64,000 nucleotides of DNA from Shinella granuli. GTDB taxonomy: Bacteria; Pseudomonadota; Alphaproteobacteria; Rhizobiales; Rhizobiaceae. Each line of letters begins with the position of its first letter. Position 1 is the first letter of the stretch. This document shows, piece by piece, positions 16,397 to 24,998 of this stretch. The stretch spans positions 1 to 64,000 of the forward strand of contig NZ_SLVX01000021.1 of assembly GCF_004341885.1 (NCBI RefSeq). Reading direction: 5' to 3'. A program made the position numbers and the translations under genes. The notes beneath the pieces are model-generated. The model saw nothing but the letters and a program-made list of their open reading frames with translations. It did not search any database and had not been told where the DNA came from.

Positions 16397-16404
16397 GGCG
16401 CGCC

Positions 16405-16433
16405 TTGAAGGTTACAAAATGGACAGTTACATC
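16405..16433 (+). promoter_or_regulatory. hmgA promoter with repeated GTTACA operator
   Basis: TTGAAG (16405-16410), 17 bp, TACATC (16428-16433) forms a promoter toward hmgA. GTTACA occurs twice (16411-16416 and 16426-16431), 15 bp apart, filling the spacer and overlapping the -10. A bound MarR protein there would occlude RNA polymerase. Confidence 0.55.
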
Positions 16434-16478
16434 TGCAACCACCTGACGACAAGCGCTTTGCGAAGAGGAGGCCAAGCC

Positions 16479-17810
16479 ATGCCGGATCACGCCGCCAACA
16501 GCCTGAAATACATGCCGGGCTTCGGCAACGATTTCGAGACGGAAGCGCTTCCCGGCGCCCTGCCGCAAGGCCAGAACAGCCCGCAGAAATGTGAATACGG
16601 CCTCTATGCCGAGCAGCTTTCCGGCTCGCCCTTCACCGCCCCGCGCGGCACCAACGAACGCTCCTGGCTCTACCGCATCCGCCCGAGCGTGCGCCACACC
16701 CGTCGCTTCTCCCATGCCAGCTACCCGCACTGGAAGACGGCGCCCTGCCTCGACGACCATTCCCTGCCGCTCGGCCAGTTGCGCTGGAACCCGCTGCCGG
16801 CGCCGGACGAGACGCGGACCTTTCTTCAGGGCATCCGCACCATGACGACGGCCGGCGACGTGCTGACCCAGGTCGGCATGGCCGCGCACGCCTATACGTT
16901 CAATGCTGACATGGTGGACGACTACTTCTTCAATGCCGATGGCGAACTCCTGGTCGTGCCGCAGCTCGGCGCCGTCCGCGTCTTCACCGAGATGGGCATC
17001 ATGGATGTCGAGCCGCTGGAGATCTGCCTCATCCCGCGCGGCATGATGTTCAAGGTCTCGCGCATCGGCGAGGGCGACATCTGGCGCGGCTATGTCTGCG
17101 AGAACTACGGCGCGAAATTCACCCTGCCGGACCGCGGGCCGATCGGTGCCAACTGCCTTGCCAATCCGCGCGACTTCAAGACGCCCGTCGCCGCCTACGA
17201 GGACAAGGAGACGCCCTGCCGGGTCCATGTCAAATGGTGCGGCAAGTTCTATGTCACCGAGATCGGCCATTCCCCGCTAGACGTCGTCGCCTGGCACGGC
17301 AACTACACGCCGTTCAAATACGACCTCAGGACCTATTCGCCGGTCGGCGCGATCCTCTTCGACCATCCCGATCCGTCGATCTTCACCGTGCTGACGGCGC
17401 CGACCGAGGAGGCCGGCACGGCGAATATCGATTTCGTCATCTTCCCGCCGCGCTGGATGGTGGCCGAGCACACCTTCCGCCCGCCCTGGTATCACCGCAA
17501 TATCATGAGCGAATTCATGGGGTTGATCCATGGTCAGTACGACGCCAAGGAAGAGGGCTTCGTGCCCGGCGGCATGAGCCTGCACAACATGATGCTGCCG
17601 CACGGGCCGGATGCGACGGGCTTCGACAAGGCCTCGAACAGCGAGCTGCAGCCCGTGAAGCTCGACCACACCATGGCCTTCATGTTCGAGACGCGCTTTC
17701 CCCAGCAGCTCACGAAATTCGCCGCCGAACTGGAGACCCTGCAGGACAACTATCTCGAATGCTGGGATGGGCTGGAGCGCAAGTTCGACGGCACGCCTGG
17801 CATCAAATGA
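16479..17810 (+). CDS. hmgA: Homogentisate 1,2-dioxygenase
   Basis: 443-residue non-heme iron extradiol-type dioxygenase that opens homogentisate to maleylacetoacetate, the key step of tyrosine and phenylalanine breakdown. Start [20 protein letters not shown] with RBS AGGAGG. Iron-site and active-site stretches are visible: [20 protein letters not shown] and [12 protein letters not shown] near residues 325-395, with conserved His and Glu ligands. Product feeds MaiA and FahA encoded downstream. Length and motifs are typical. Confidence 0.96.
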   Translation: MPDHAANSLKYMPGFGNDFETEALPGALPQGQNSPQKCEYGLYAEQLSGSPFTAPRGTNERSWLYRIRPSVRHTRRFSHASYPHWKTAPCLDDHSLPLGQLRWNPLPAPDETRTFLQGIRTMTTAGDVLTQVGMAAHAYTFNADMVDDYFFNADGELLVVPQLGAVRVFTEMGIMDVEPLEICLIPRGMMFKVSRIGEGDIWRGYVCENYGAKFTLPDRGPIGANCLANPRDFKTPVAAYEDKETPCRVHVKWCGKFYVTEIGHSPLDVVAWHGNYTPFKYDLRTYSPVGAILFDHPDPSIFTVLTAPTEEAGTANIDFVIFPPRWMVAEHTFRPPWYHRNIMSEFMGLIHGQYDAKEEGFVPGGMSLHNMMLPHGPDATGFDKASNSELQPVKLDHTMAFMFETRFPQQLTKFAAELETLQDNYLECWDGLERKFDGTPGIK

Positions 17811-17812
17811 CG

Positions 17813-18373
17813 TCACCCGCCCTGCCAGGCCTTCACCGCCTCCAGCGGCCAGACGAGCATCAGGATGTTGAGCGCCAGGCCATCGCGGATGAGCCAGGTG
17901 GTTATCGCCTCGAAGACGATGATGATCGCGACGCTGGCCCAGACGGGCAGGCGCGCGGCGAGGAAGAAGCCGACCACCATGGCGAGGATGTCCGCGCTCG
18001 AATTGATCACGCTGTCGCCGAAATAGTCGAGCGAGATCGTCGATTCGCGATAGCGATTGATGATCATGTCGGTGTTTTCGAGAATCTCCCAGGCGCATTC
18101 CAGCACCAGCGAGAGGGCGAGGCGCAGGTTGAGGCTCGCCTTCCTCAGGATCAGCGTGAAGAGGCCGAAGAACAGGATGCCGTGGATGATATGGCTCGGC
18201 GTGTACCAGTCGGACAGGTGCTGCGAGTTTTCCGAAGAAATCACCACGCCATGCCAGAGTTTGACATATCCGCACTTGCAGATGAGCGGCTGACCCATCG
18301 TATAAAGGATGATGGCCGTCGCGCCGATGAAGCCGGCGGCCAGCAGCAGGGAATTCAGCACCGTACGGTTCAA
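17813..18373 (-). CDS. DUF2585 / UPF0314 membrane protein
   Basis: 186 residues, about five hydrophobic segments. Family hallmarks are CGYVKLWHGVVISSENSQHL, WYTPSHIIHG, WEILENTDMIINRYRESTIS and LDYFGDSVINS. TTG start chosen because GAGGAAATCCCGTC precedes it; no in-frame ATG gives the full first TM helix. Function of the family is unknown, although it is widespread in alphaproteobacteria. Here it lies on the opposite strand inside the hmgA-fahA-maiA series, its stop only 2 bp from that of hmgA. Confidence 0.85.
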   Translation of the reverse strand: MNRTVLNSLLLAAGFIGATAIILYTMGQPLICKCGYVKLWHGVVISSENSQHLSDWYTPSHIIHGILFFGLFTLILRKASLNLRLALSLVLECAWEILENTDMIINRYRESTISLDYFGDSVINSSADILAMVVGFFLAARLPVWASVAIIIVFEAITTWLIRDGLALNILMLVWPLEAVKAWQGG

Positions 18374-18485
18374 GACGGGATTTCCTCGGAAATGCGATGC
18401 GTCGGCACGACCGGCGCACGAGGGTGGAGACAGGCCGGTAGATGACACGATCGCACGGCCGGAAACAAGATCGGGAGTAGGACGC

Positions 18486-19502
18486 ATGAAGCTTGCGACA
18501 CTGAAAAATTCCACCCGCGACGGCCGCCTGGTCGTCGTCTCGCGCGACCTGACGCGCTGCTCGGAAGTGGGGCACATCGCCCGCACCCTGCAGGATGCGC
18601 TGGATGACTGGGAGCACGTCGCGCCGCGGCTGGAAAGGGTCGCCGAAGGGCTGGAGACCGGCTCGCAGCCGGCCACCCGCTTCCACGAGCACGACGCCGC
18701 CGCGCCGCTGCCGCGCGCCTATCAGTGGGCGGACGGCTCGGCCTATGTCAACCATGTCGAGCTGGTGCGCAAGGCGCGCAATGCCGAGATGCCGGAAAGC
18801 TTCTGGACCGATCCGCTGATGTATCAGGGCGGCTCCGACAGCTTCCTCGGACCGCGAGACCCGATCCTTGCGGCGGACGAGGCCTTCGGCATCGACATGG
18901 AGGGCGAGATCGCCGTCATCGTCGACGACGTGCCGATGGGGGCGAGCGTCGAGGAAGCGCGGCAGGCGATCAAGCTCGTCATGCTCGTCAACGACGTGTC
19001 GCTGCGCGGCCTCATCCCGGGCGAGCTTGCCAAGGGCTTCGGCTTCTTCCAGTCGAAACCCTCCTCGGCCTTCTCACCGGTCGCGGTCACGCCCGACGAA
19101 CTGGGCGAGGCCTGGGACGGCGGCAGGCTGCACCTGCCGCTTCTCGTCTCGCTGAACGGCAAGCCCTTCGGCAAGGCCAATGCCGGCGTCGACATGACCT
19201 TCGATTTCGCCGAGCTCGTTGCCCATGCCGCCAGGACCCGGCCGCTCGTCGCCGGCTCGATCATCGGCTCCGGCACCGTTTCCAACAAGCTCGACGGCGG
19301 CCCCGGCAAGCCGGTCGCCGAGGGCGGGGCGGGCTATTCCTGCATCGCCGAAATCCGCACCATCGAGACGATTACGTCCGGCGCACCCAAGACCCCCTTC
19401 ATGAAGTTCGGCGACACCGTGCGCATCGAGATGAAGGACAAGGCGGGCCATTCGATCTTCGGCGCGATCGAGCAGACCGTCGAGCGGCACGAGAAGGACT
19501 GA
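18486..19502 (+). CDS. fahA: Fumarylacetoacetate hydrolase
   Basis: 338-residue FAH-superfamily hydrolase. It begins MKLATLKNSTRDGRLVVVSR and carries metal-binding FAH signatures (GIDMEGEIAVIVDDV with acidic ligands, GFGFFQSKPSSAFSP, and GSIIGSGTVSN near residue 255). It cleaves fumarylacetoacetate to fumarate and acetoacetate, the last step of homogentisate catabolism. GGGAG RBS upstream. Followed 4 bp later by maiA, so the two are cotranscribed. The promoter probably lies in 18374-18485, divergent from the DUF2585 gene. Confidence 0.93.
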   Translation: MKLATLKNSTRDGRLVVVSRDLTRCSEVGHIARTLQDALDDWEHVAPRLERVAEGLETGSQPATRFHEHDAAAPLPRAYQWADGSAYVNHVELVRKARNAEMPESFWTDPLMYQGGSDSFLGPRDPILAADEAFGIDMEGEIAVIVDDVPMGASVEEARQAIKLVMLVNDVSLRGLIPGELAKGFGFFQSKPSSAFSPVAVTPDELGEAWDGGRLHLPLLVSLNGKPFGKANAGVDMTFDFAELVAHAARTRPLVAGSIIGSGTVSNKLDGGPGKPVAEGGAGYSCIAEIRTIETITSGAPKTPFMKFGDTVRIEMKDKAGHSIFGAIEQTVERHEKD

Positions 19503-19506
19503 GCCC

Positions 19507-20151
19507 GTGCAGGACGAGATCATCCTCTACGACTACTGGCGGTCCTCCGCCAGCTATCGCGTACGCATCGCGCTGGAAAGCCTCGGTCTTCCCTATCGGC
19601 GCGAGTCCATCGACCTTCTGGCCGGGCAGCAACGGTCGCCGGAACACCGCGCCCGCAACCCGCAGGGCCTCGTGCCGGCGCTGTCGATCGACGGACACAC
19701 GCTGACGCAGTCGCTGGCGATCATCGAATACCTCGCCGAAACGCGCCCCGAGGCGCGTTTCCTGCCCGCCGATCCGCTCGGCCGGCAGCGGGTGCGCACG
19801 CTCTCCTATGCCATCGCCATGGAAATCCACGCCGTCTGCAACACGGGCGTCATCGGCCATGTCATGACGATCACGGGGGGAGGGGAGGAGACCCGCGTCG
19901 ACTGGATGAGGAAATTCATCGGCGAGGGCCTTTTCGCCGTCGAAAAACTCCTTGCCGTCCCGGCGACCGGGACCTTCTGCCATGGCGACACGCCCACCAT
20001 GGCGGATTTCTGCCTCGTCCCGCAGGTCTACAATGCCGAACGCTGGGGCATCGACCTGTCGGATCTCGAACGGGTGCGGCGCATCGCCGAAACCTGCCGC
20101 GCCCTCCCGGCCTTCCGGGCGGCGCATCCTGACGCGGTGAAGCCGGCCTGA
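19507..20151 (+). CDS. maiA: Maleylacetoacetate isomerase (zeta-class GST)
   Basis: 214 residues, GTG start with AGAAGGA RBS. The zeta-GST glutathione signature is present near the N-terminus (RSSASYRVRIALESLGLPYR; the first Cys of the classic SSCSWR motif is Ala, as in many bacterial enzymes). The C-terminal helical domain has GDTPTMADFCLVPQVYNAER. It converts maleylacetoacetate to fumarylacetoacetate for FahA. Last gene of the fahA-maiA unit. Confidence 0.93.
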   Translation: MQDEIILYDYWRSSASYRVRIALESLGLPYRRESIDLLAGQQRSPEHRARNPQGLVPALSIDGHTLTQSLAIIEYLAETRPEARFLPADPLGRQRVRTLSYAIAMEIHAVCNTGVIGHVMTITGGGEETRVDWMRKFIGEGLFAVEKLLAVPATGTFCHGDTPTMADFCLVPQVYNAERWGIDLSDLERVRRIAETCRALPAFRAAHPDAVKPA

Positions 20152-20174
20152 TCTTTCAGGCAAGGTGCCGGCGT

Positions 20175-20208
20175 GGTATATATACCTTCAAACGAGGAAG
20201 GATATACC
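20175..20208 (+). promoter_or_regulatory. vapBC operator
   Basis: Perfect 12-bp palindrome GGTATATATACC (20175-20186) followed by a related half site GGATATACC (20200-20208) that abuts the vapB start codon, with the RBS between. Type II antitoxins autorepress through such palindromes, and the TATA core would also serve as the -10. Confidence 0.65.
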
Positions 20209-20448
20209 ATGCCGCTCTACGTGAAGGACCAGGAGGTCGACCGGCTTGCCGAACGGCTGTCCACGCTGCGCAAGGTCAGCAAGACCGAGGCGGTGCGGCA
20301 GGCGCTGATGCATGAGTTGCAGCGCGCGGAAAGCGAGCCGACGCTGGTCGAGAAGGCCGTCGCCATGACACGGGAACTCAACAGGAAGTACGCGCCTACT
20401 GGCCTCAAGGCTGACAAGGCCTTCATCGACAGTCTCTACGAGGACTGA
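20209..20448 (+). CDS. vapB: VapB-type antitoxin
   Basis: 79-residue small protein. N-terminal ribbon-helix-helix-like part (PLYVKDQEVDRLAERLSTLR, SKTEAVRQALMHEL) binds DNA. The C-terminal tail (KYAPTGLKADKAFIDSLYED) is the kind that wraps around a PIN toxin. Similar to the Rv0623-like antitoxin family. ATG at 20209 chosen from the ACGAGGAAGG RBS. Translationally coupled to vapC by a TGATG overlap. Confidence 0.88.
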   Translation: MPLYVKDQEVDRLAERLSTLRKVSKTEAVRQALMHELQRAESEPTLVEKAVAMTRELNRKYAPTGLKADKAFIDSLYED

Positions 20449-20843
20449 TGTTTCTCGACGCTTCAGCCATCGTCGCCATGATGACAAACGAAAGCGATGC
20501 CGAAGCGCTTTCTGCACGCCTGGCGACCGCGCGTTCGCGGGTAACCTCGGCCATGGCGCTTTGGGAAGCGTCAGTCGCATATAGCCGTATTTTCCGGCTT
20601 GAGCCCAACGCTGCCCTGCGCGAGGTGGAGGCCTATATCCGGCTGTTTGAAGTCCAGGTCATTGCCATCGAGTCGACAATCGCAGCAGCAGCCGTCGACG
20701 CCCACCAACGCTTCGGCAAGGGCCGCCACCCAGCAGGCCTCAACTTCGGCGACTGCTTTGCCTATGCCTGCGCAAGGCAACTCGACATCCCGCTGCTCTA
20801 CAAGGGCGACGATTTTCCGCAGACGGATATCGACGCCGCATGA
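20448..20843 (+). CDS. vapC: VapC-type PIN-domain toxin
   Basis: 131-residue PIN nuclease. Acidic active-site residues are visible: Asp4 in MFLDASAIVAM, Glu in ALWEAS, Asp in NFGDCFAYACARQ and Asp in YKGDDFPQTDI. VapC toxins cut specific RNAs and are neutralised by the adjacent VapB. Sits 5 kb from repABC and may help retain the replicon; that role is inferred from context. Confidence 0.9.
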   Translation: MFLDASAIVAMMTNESDAEALSARLATARSRVTSAMALWEASVAYSRIFRLEPNAALREVEAYIRLFEVQVIAIESTIAAAAVDAHQRFGKGRHPAGLNFGDCFAYACARQLDIPLLYKGDDFPQTDIDAA

Positions 20844-20847
20844 GGAC

Positions 20848-20867
20848 CGCCCCGCTAACGCGGGGCG
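20848..20867. terminator. Hairpin between vapC and gabD
   Basis: Perfect 8-bp arms (CGCCCCGC and GCGGGGCG) with a TAAC loop between convergent vapC and gabD. No T-run on either side, so if it terminates transcription it may need Rho. Confidence 0.5.
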
Positions 20868-20879
20868 ATCTCGGTGTGG

Positions 20880-22361
20880 TCAGGCGACGTCGCCCATGCA
20901 GACATATTTCAGTTCGAGATAATCGTCGGCGCCATGGGCGGAGCCCTCACGGCCGAGACCGGACTGCTTGATGCCGCCGAAGGGCGCGGCCTCGGAGGAG
21001 ATGAGGCCGGTATTGACGCCGACCATGCCGTATTCGAGCGCTTCCGCCACCTTCCAGACCTTCTTGAGGTCACCGGCGAAGAAGTAGGCGGCAAGGCCGA
21101 ATTCGGTGTCGTTCGCCTGCTCGATCACGTCCTCGACGGTATCGAAGCGGAAGAGCGGGGCGACCGGACCGAAGGTCTCCTCGCGGGCGACCGTCATGCC
21201 GCGGGCGACGTTCTTCAGCACGGTCGGCTGGAAGAATGTGCCCTTACCCTCGACGCGCTTGCCGCCGGCCACCACCGAGGCGCCCTTGGAGACGGCATCG
21301 GCGATATGCGCCTCGACCTTGTCGATCGCGGCTTCCTCGATCAGCGGGCCGATGGTCGTGCCCTTGGCAAAGCCGTCGCCGACCGAGAGTTCGGCGACCT
21401 TCTTCGCCAGTTTCTCGGCAAAGGCGTCATAGACGTTCGACTGCACATAGAGACGGTTGGCGCAGACGCAGGTCTGGCCCGCATTGCGATATTTCGAGGC
21501 CATGGCCCCTTCCACGGCCGCGTCGATATTGGCGTCGTCGAAGACGATGAAGGGCGCATTGCCGCCGAGCTCCAGGCTCACCTTCTTGATCTGGTCGGAG
21601 CACTGGCGCATCAGGATGCGGCCGACCTCCGTCGAGCCCGTGAAGGAGATCTTCCGGACCTTCGGATTGTAGCAGAGTTCCTTGCCGATACCCGGGCCGT
21701 CCGTACCGAGGATGATGTTGAAGACGCCTGCGGGAAGGCCGGCCTTTTCGGCGAGCACCGCAAGGGCGATGGCCGAAAGCGGCGTCTGCTCGGCCGGCTT
21801 GGAGACCACCGTGCAGCCGACGGCGAGCGCCGGCGCCACCTTGCGGGCGATCATCGCGGCCGGGAAGTTCCACGGCGTGATCGTGCCGACGACGCCGACC
21901 GGCTGCTTGATGACCAGCATGCGCTTGTCGACCGACGGGGCGGGGATCGTCTCGCCGTTGATGCGCTTGGCCTCTTCCGCATACCATTCGACATAGGAGG
22001 CGGCGTAGAGGATCTCGCCCTTGGCTTCCGGCAGCGGCTTGCCCATTTCGGCGGTGAGGATCGCGGCCAGCTCGTCGGCGTTCGCCACGATGAGATCGAA
22101 CCATTTGCGCAGCAGCACGCTGCGGTCCTTGGCGGGGCGGGCAGCCCAGAGCGGCTGCGCCTCATAGGCGGCGTCGATCGCCGCGGCGGTCTCGGTCGCG
22201 CCCATTTCGGGCAGCGTCGCGAGCTTTTCGCCGGTCGCGGGGTTGAAGACATCGAAGGTTTCGGCGCCGTTCCCGCCGATCCAGTTGCCGTTGACATAAC
22301 CTGCATCACGCAGGAGTTCGGACGACTTCAGGTGCCTGTTGAGGGCATCATAGAAGGCCAT
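20880..22361 (-). CDS. gabD: Succinate-semialdehyde dehydrogenase
   Basis: 493-residue aldehyde dehydrogenase of the GabD class. Landmarks are TPWNFPAAMIARKVAPALA, the glycine motif FTGSTEVGRIL, the general-base stretch VSLELGGNAPFIVFDD, catalytic Cys in NAGQTCVCANR, and the C-terminal PFGGIKQSGLGREGS. It oxidises succinate semialdehyde made by GabT to succinate. Lies 96 bp after gabT on the same strand, with a strong hairpin between. Confidence 0.93.
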   Translation of the reverse strand: MAFYDALNRHLKSSELLRDAGYVNGNWIGGNGAETFDVFNPATGEKLATLPEMGATETAAAIDAAYEAQPLWAARPAKDRSVLLRKWFDLIVANADELAAILTAEMGKPLPEAKGEILYAASYVEWYAEEAKRINGETIPAPSVDKRMLVIKQPVGVVGTITPWNFPAAMIARKVAPALAVGCTVVSKPAEQTPLSAIALAVLAEKAGLPAGVFNIILGTDGPGIGKELCYNPKVRKISFTGSTEVGRILMRQCSDQIKKVSLELGGNAPFIVFDDANIDAAVEGAMASKYRNAGQTCVCANRLYVQSNVYDAFAEKLAKKVAELSVGDGFAKGTTIGPLIEEAAIDKVEAHIADAVSKGASVVAGGKRVEGKGTFFQPTVLKNVARGMTVAREETFGPVAPLFRFDTVEDVIEQANDTEFGLAAYFFAGDLKKVWKVAEALEYGMVGVNTGLISSEAAPFGGIKQSGLGREGSAHGADDYLELKYVCMGDVA

Positions 22362-22393
22362 GATTTCGTTCCTTTCGGACGTGGACGGCCGTT

Positions 22394-22417
22394 CACCCGG
22401 AGCAGATGCTCCGGGTG
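22394..22417 (-). other. Hairpin between gabT and gabD
   Basis: Perfect 10-bp arms (CACCCGGAGC 22394-22403, GCTCCGGGTG 22408-22417) with a 4-nt loop and no U-tract. Probably an mRNA stability or partial termination element that sets the gabT to gabD ratio. Confidence 0.6.
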
Positions 22418-22457
22418 TTGCCTTGGGAGGATGTGATTCTAACGTGTGCGGCGCCGG

Positions 22458-23735
22458 TCAGGCGGCGCGGGCTTCGATCATCGCGCTTTCGAGAATGTCG
22501 AGCGCCTCGGCGAACACCTCGTCCTGGATGGTGATCGGCGCGAGGAAGCGGATGACATTGCCGTGCACGCCGCAGGTGAGCAGGATCAGGCCCTTTTCGA
22601 GGGCCTTCAGACGCACCTTGTTGGCGAACTCGGCGCTCGGCTGCTTCGTCGAAACGTCGTTGAACTCGACGGCGTTCATGAAGCCCGGGCCGCGGATGTC
22701 GACGATCTCGGGAACCTTGTCCTGCAGCGAGGCGAGGCGCTGCTTGAGGCGGGCGCCGAGGTTTTCGGCACGGTTGCAGAGGTCCTCGTCCTTGATGACG
22801 TCGAGAACGGCATGGGCCGCCGCAACGCCGATCGGGCTGCCGGCATAGGTGCCGCCGAGGCCGCCCGGGCCGGGCGCGTCCATGATCTCCGCGCGGCCGG
22901 TGACGGCCGCGATCGGGAAGCCGCCGCCGAGGCCCTTGGCCATGGTCATGATGTCGGCCGCGATGCCGTAGTGCTCCATGGCGAACAGCTTGCCGGTGCG
23001 GGCAAAGCCGGTCTGCACCTCATCGGCGATGAGAAGGATGCCGTGCTGGTCGCAGATCTCGCGCAGCGCCTTCATGAAATTGACGGGAACCGGATAGAAG
23101 CCACCTTCGCCCTGCACCGGCTCGACGATGATCGCCGCGACGCGGTTCGGGTCGACATCGGCGGCAAAGAGCTTCTTCAGCACGCCGAGCGACTGCTCGA
23201 CCGTGGTGCCGTGCATCTCGACCGGGAAGGGCGCATGGAAGACGTCGGCCGGCATGGCGCCGAAGCCGACCTTGTAGGGCACGACCTTGCCGGTCAGGGC
23301 CATGCCCATGAAGGTGCGGCCGTGGAAGCTGCCGGTGAAGGCGATGACGGCCTGGCGGCCGGTGGCGGCGCGGGCGATCTTCACGGCATTCTCGACGGCT
23401 TCCGCGCCGGTCGTGACAAAGATCGTCTTCTTGGCGAAGTTGCCGGGGGTGATGGCGTTCAGGCGCTCGGCGAGCTCGACATAGTTTTCGTAGGGCACGA
23501 CCTGGTGGCAGGTGTGGGTGAAGCGATCGAGCTGGTTCTTGACGGCCTCGATGACGCGCGGATGGCGGTGACCGGTGTTGACGACGGCGATGCCTGCGGC
23601 AAAGTCGATGTAGCGGTTGCCTTCCTTGTCCCAGATCTCCGCATTCTCCGCACGGTCGGCGTAGATCTGCGTGGTCATGCCGACGCCGCGCGAGATGGCG
23701 GCGTTCTTGCGGTCTGTGAGGGGCGTTGCGGTCAT
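22458..23735 (-). CDS. gabT: 4-aminobutyrate aminotransferase
   Basis: 425-residue class-III PLP aminotransferase. It shows FVTTGAEAVENAVKIARAAT, FTGSFHGRTFMGMALTGK, the PLP-pocket LLIADEVQTGFARTG and the Schiff-base lysine in MTMAKGLGGGFPIAAVTGR. It moves the amino group of GABA to 2-oxoglutarate, giving succinate semialdehyde for GabD. ATG giving MTATPLTDRKNAAIS is used; the upstream in-frame extension overlaps a dispersed palindrome and the regulator's operator. Confidence 0.94.
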   Translation of the reverse strand: MTATPLTDRKNAAISRGVGMTTQIYADRAENAEIWDKEGNRYIDFAAGIAVVNTGHRHPRVIEAVKNQLDRFTHTCHQVVPYENYVELAERLNAITPGNFAKKTIFVTTGAEAVENAVKIARAATGRQAVIAFTGSFHGRTFMGMALTGKVVPYKVGFGAMPADVFHAPFPVEMHGTTVEQSLGVLKKLFAADVDPNRVAAIIVEPVQGEGGFYPVPVNFMKALREICDQHGILLIADEVQTGFARTGKLFAMEHYGIAADIMTMAKGLGGGFPIAAVTGRAEIMDAPGPGGLGGTYAGSPIGVAAAHAVLDVIKDEDLCNRAENLGARLKQRLASLQDKVPEIVDIRGPGFMNAVEFNDVSTKQPSAEFANKVRLKALEKGLILLTCGVHGNVIRFLAPITIQDEVFAEALDILESAMIEARAA

Positions 23736-23779
23736 GGCGCTATCCTGAATCTGGAGGCTTCTAATAATGGAGCATTCGC

Positions 23780-23823
23780 GCAGTTCCGGATGCAAAACCG
23801 CGCTGCGCTTTTGCCGGAACCGC
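23780..23823. repeat. 44-bp dispersed palindromic unit, copy A
   Basis: Imperfect palindrome GCAGTTCCGG...CCGGAACCGC with inner GCAAAA/TTTTGC arms, lying upstream of gabT. An equally long relative occurs at 29573-29616 in the tau operon with about 80 percent identity by eye. Small intergenic palindromes of this kind are common in rhizobial genomes. Confidence 0.7.
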
Positions 23824-23828
23824 ATTAA

Positions 23829-23880
23829 CTTGCATTTTTTCTGCAAGTCTCAAGTGGAATTCCTACATTTTTTCTGCAAG
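23829..23880. promoter_or_regulatory. Repeated operator between gabT and its divergent regulator
   Basis: Two perfect 15-bp direct repeats CATTTTTTCTGCAAG at 23833-23847 and 23866-23880, 33 bp apart (about three helical turns). The first is also an inverted repeat CTTGCA (23829-23834) / TGCAAG (23842-23847). They lie in the divergent region between gabT and the MerR-XRE-cupin regulator, making them the likely binding sites of that regulator. Confidence 0.65.
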
Positions 23881-23982
23881 AATGCAACGGGCATTTTACG
23901 GCGGCGACACAGCGGTTTTTCGAGCCGGCGACCGCCGCCGGAATGCTATAGAGAATACTACACAGAATCAGGGATTGGCGCG

Positions 23983-24798
23983 ATGGGTTCGCAAGAACCG
24001 GTGCACTACAAGGTGGCGGAGGCCGCGCGGCTCGCCGGCGTTTCGGCCTCCACGCTCAGGCTTTGGGAAACACAGGGGCTCGTCGTGCCGGGGCGCTCCG
24101 AAACCGGCCATCGCCAGTACAGCGCCGACGACGTGGCGCGGCTGAAGCGCATTGCCTGGTACAGGACCGAGCGCGGCCTCAACCCGGCCGCCATCCGCGA
24201 GGCGCTCGAGGCCGAGGAACCCGCCAACGATGCCCCCTCCGCCGAGGGCGAGGCGCACCAGGGCGTCGGGCGCAAGCTGCGAAGCCTGCGCCATGCCGCC
24301 GGCAAGACGCTCGACCAGGTGGCGGGCGATATCGGCATCGCGACGTCGGTGCTCTCCACCTTCGAGCGCACCTCGCAGGGCGTGACCTTTCGCGTGCTGC
24401 ACGACCTTGCTGATTATTACGGCACGACCGTCTCGAAACTCTCCGGCGAGGAGGAGCAGCAGAACCGCTCGGTCGTGCGGGCAGGGGAGTGGAAGTTCTG
24501 GCCCGAGACCTCCCCCGGCGTCACCATCCAGGTGCTGGCCGATGGGCGCAACATGATGGACTGCCACCGCTTCGTGCTCGCGCCCGGCGCCTCCTCCGAC
24601 GGCGCCTACAAGCACGAAGGCGAGGAATTCGTCCACGTCCTTTCCGGCCGCATCGAAATGGTGCTCGACGGCCACGAATTCCACGATCTCGGCCCCGGCG
24701 ACAGCCTCTATTTCGAAAGCTGCCGCCGCCACGCCTGGCGCAACCGCCACGACGGCGAAACCGTGCTGATCTGGATCAACACGCCGCCAACCTTCTAG
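23983..24798 (+). CDS. MerR-HTH / XRE-HTH / cupin three-domain regulator
   Basis: 271 residues with an uncommon order. A MerR-type winged HTH (about 6-75: VAEAARLAGVSASTLRLWET, then GHRQYSADDVARLKRI) is followed by a Cro/C1-type HTH (about 92-150: KLRSLRHAAGKTLDQVAGDI, TFRVLHDLADYY) and a C-terminal cupin (about 185-271: YKHEGEEFVHVLSGRIEMVL and LGPGDSLYFESCRRHAW). The cupin keeps His and Glu residues that could bind metal or ligand. Divergent from gabT-gabD with clear direct-repeat sites between, so it is the probable gab regulator. Effector unknown. Confidence 0.85.
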   Translation: MGSQEPVHYKVAEAARLAGVSASTLRLWETQGLVVPGRSETGHRQYSADDVARLKRIAWYRTERGLNPAAIREALEAEEPANDAPSAEGEAHQGVGRKLRSLRHAAGKTLDQVAGDIGIATSVLSTFERTSQGVTFRVLHDLADYYGTTVSKLSGEEEQQNRSVVRAGEWKFWPETSPGVTIQVLADGRNMMDCHRFVLAPGASSDGAYKHEGEEFVHVLSGRIEMVLDGHEFHDLGPGDSLYFESCRRHAWRNRHDGETVLIWINTPPTF

Positions 24799-24826
24799 GC
24801 TGCGTTCGGCATCCGGCATAGTTCAC

Positions 24827-24847
24827 AATTTCAGTAGAAAATATTTT
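24827..24847. promoter_or_regulatory. Shared AGTAGA-AAATATTT motif upstream of metQ
   Basis: AATTTCAGTAGAAAATATTT (24827-24846) in the 200-bp region before metQ. Nearly the same sequence, AATTTAGTAGAGAAATATTT, occurs at 30762-30781 upstream of tauA. The shared AT-rich block in GC-rich DNA upstream of two sulfur-compound transporters suggests a common regulator or promoter. No SAM riboswitch consensus was seen in the rest of the leader. Confidence 0.5.
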
Positions 24848-24998
24848 CCGCCCCGCCGTGATATCCGGGAGCGAAAATTCCGTTTCCGCCTGCCCAATAA
24901 ACCGCCATTCGTTGTCCACAAAAGCGGCATTTGCGATTTTACCGGCAGAAACAACGATGTTTCGCAGTCGATCCTCCCAATCGCGAAAGCAGGCCAGC

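Noticed and set aside
11558-16400. parS centromere site of the GTT-N10-AAC type
   Set aside because: No convincing 16-bp palindrome of the repABC parS type was found by eye around the rep genes. The only strong palindrome is the one at the repA promoter, annotated as operator.
24848-24998. Possible SAM riboswitch upstream of metQ
   Set aside because: I looked for the SAM-II type conserved pseudoknot sequence and a terminator and found neither; a covariance-model search would be decisive.
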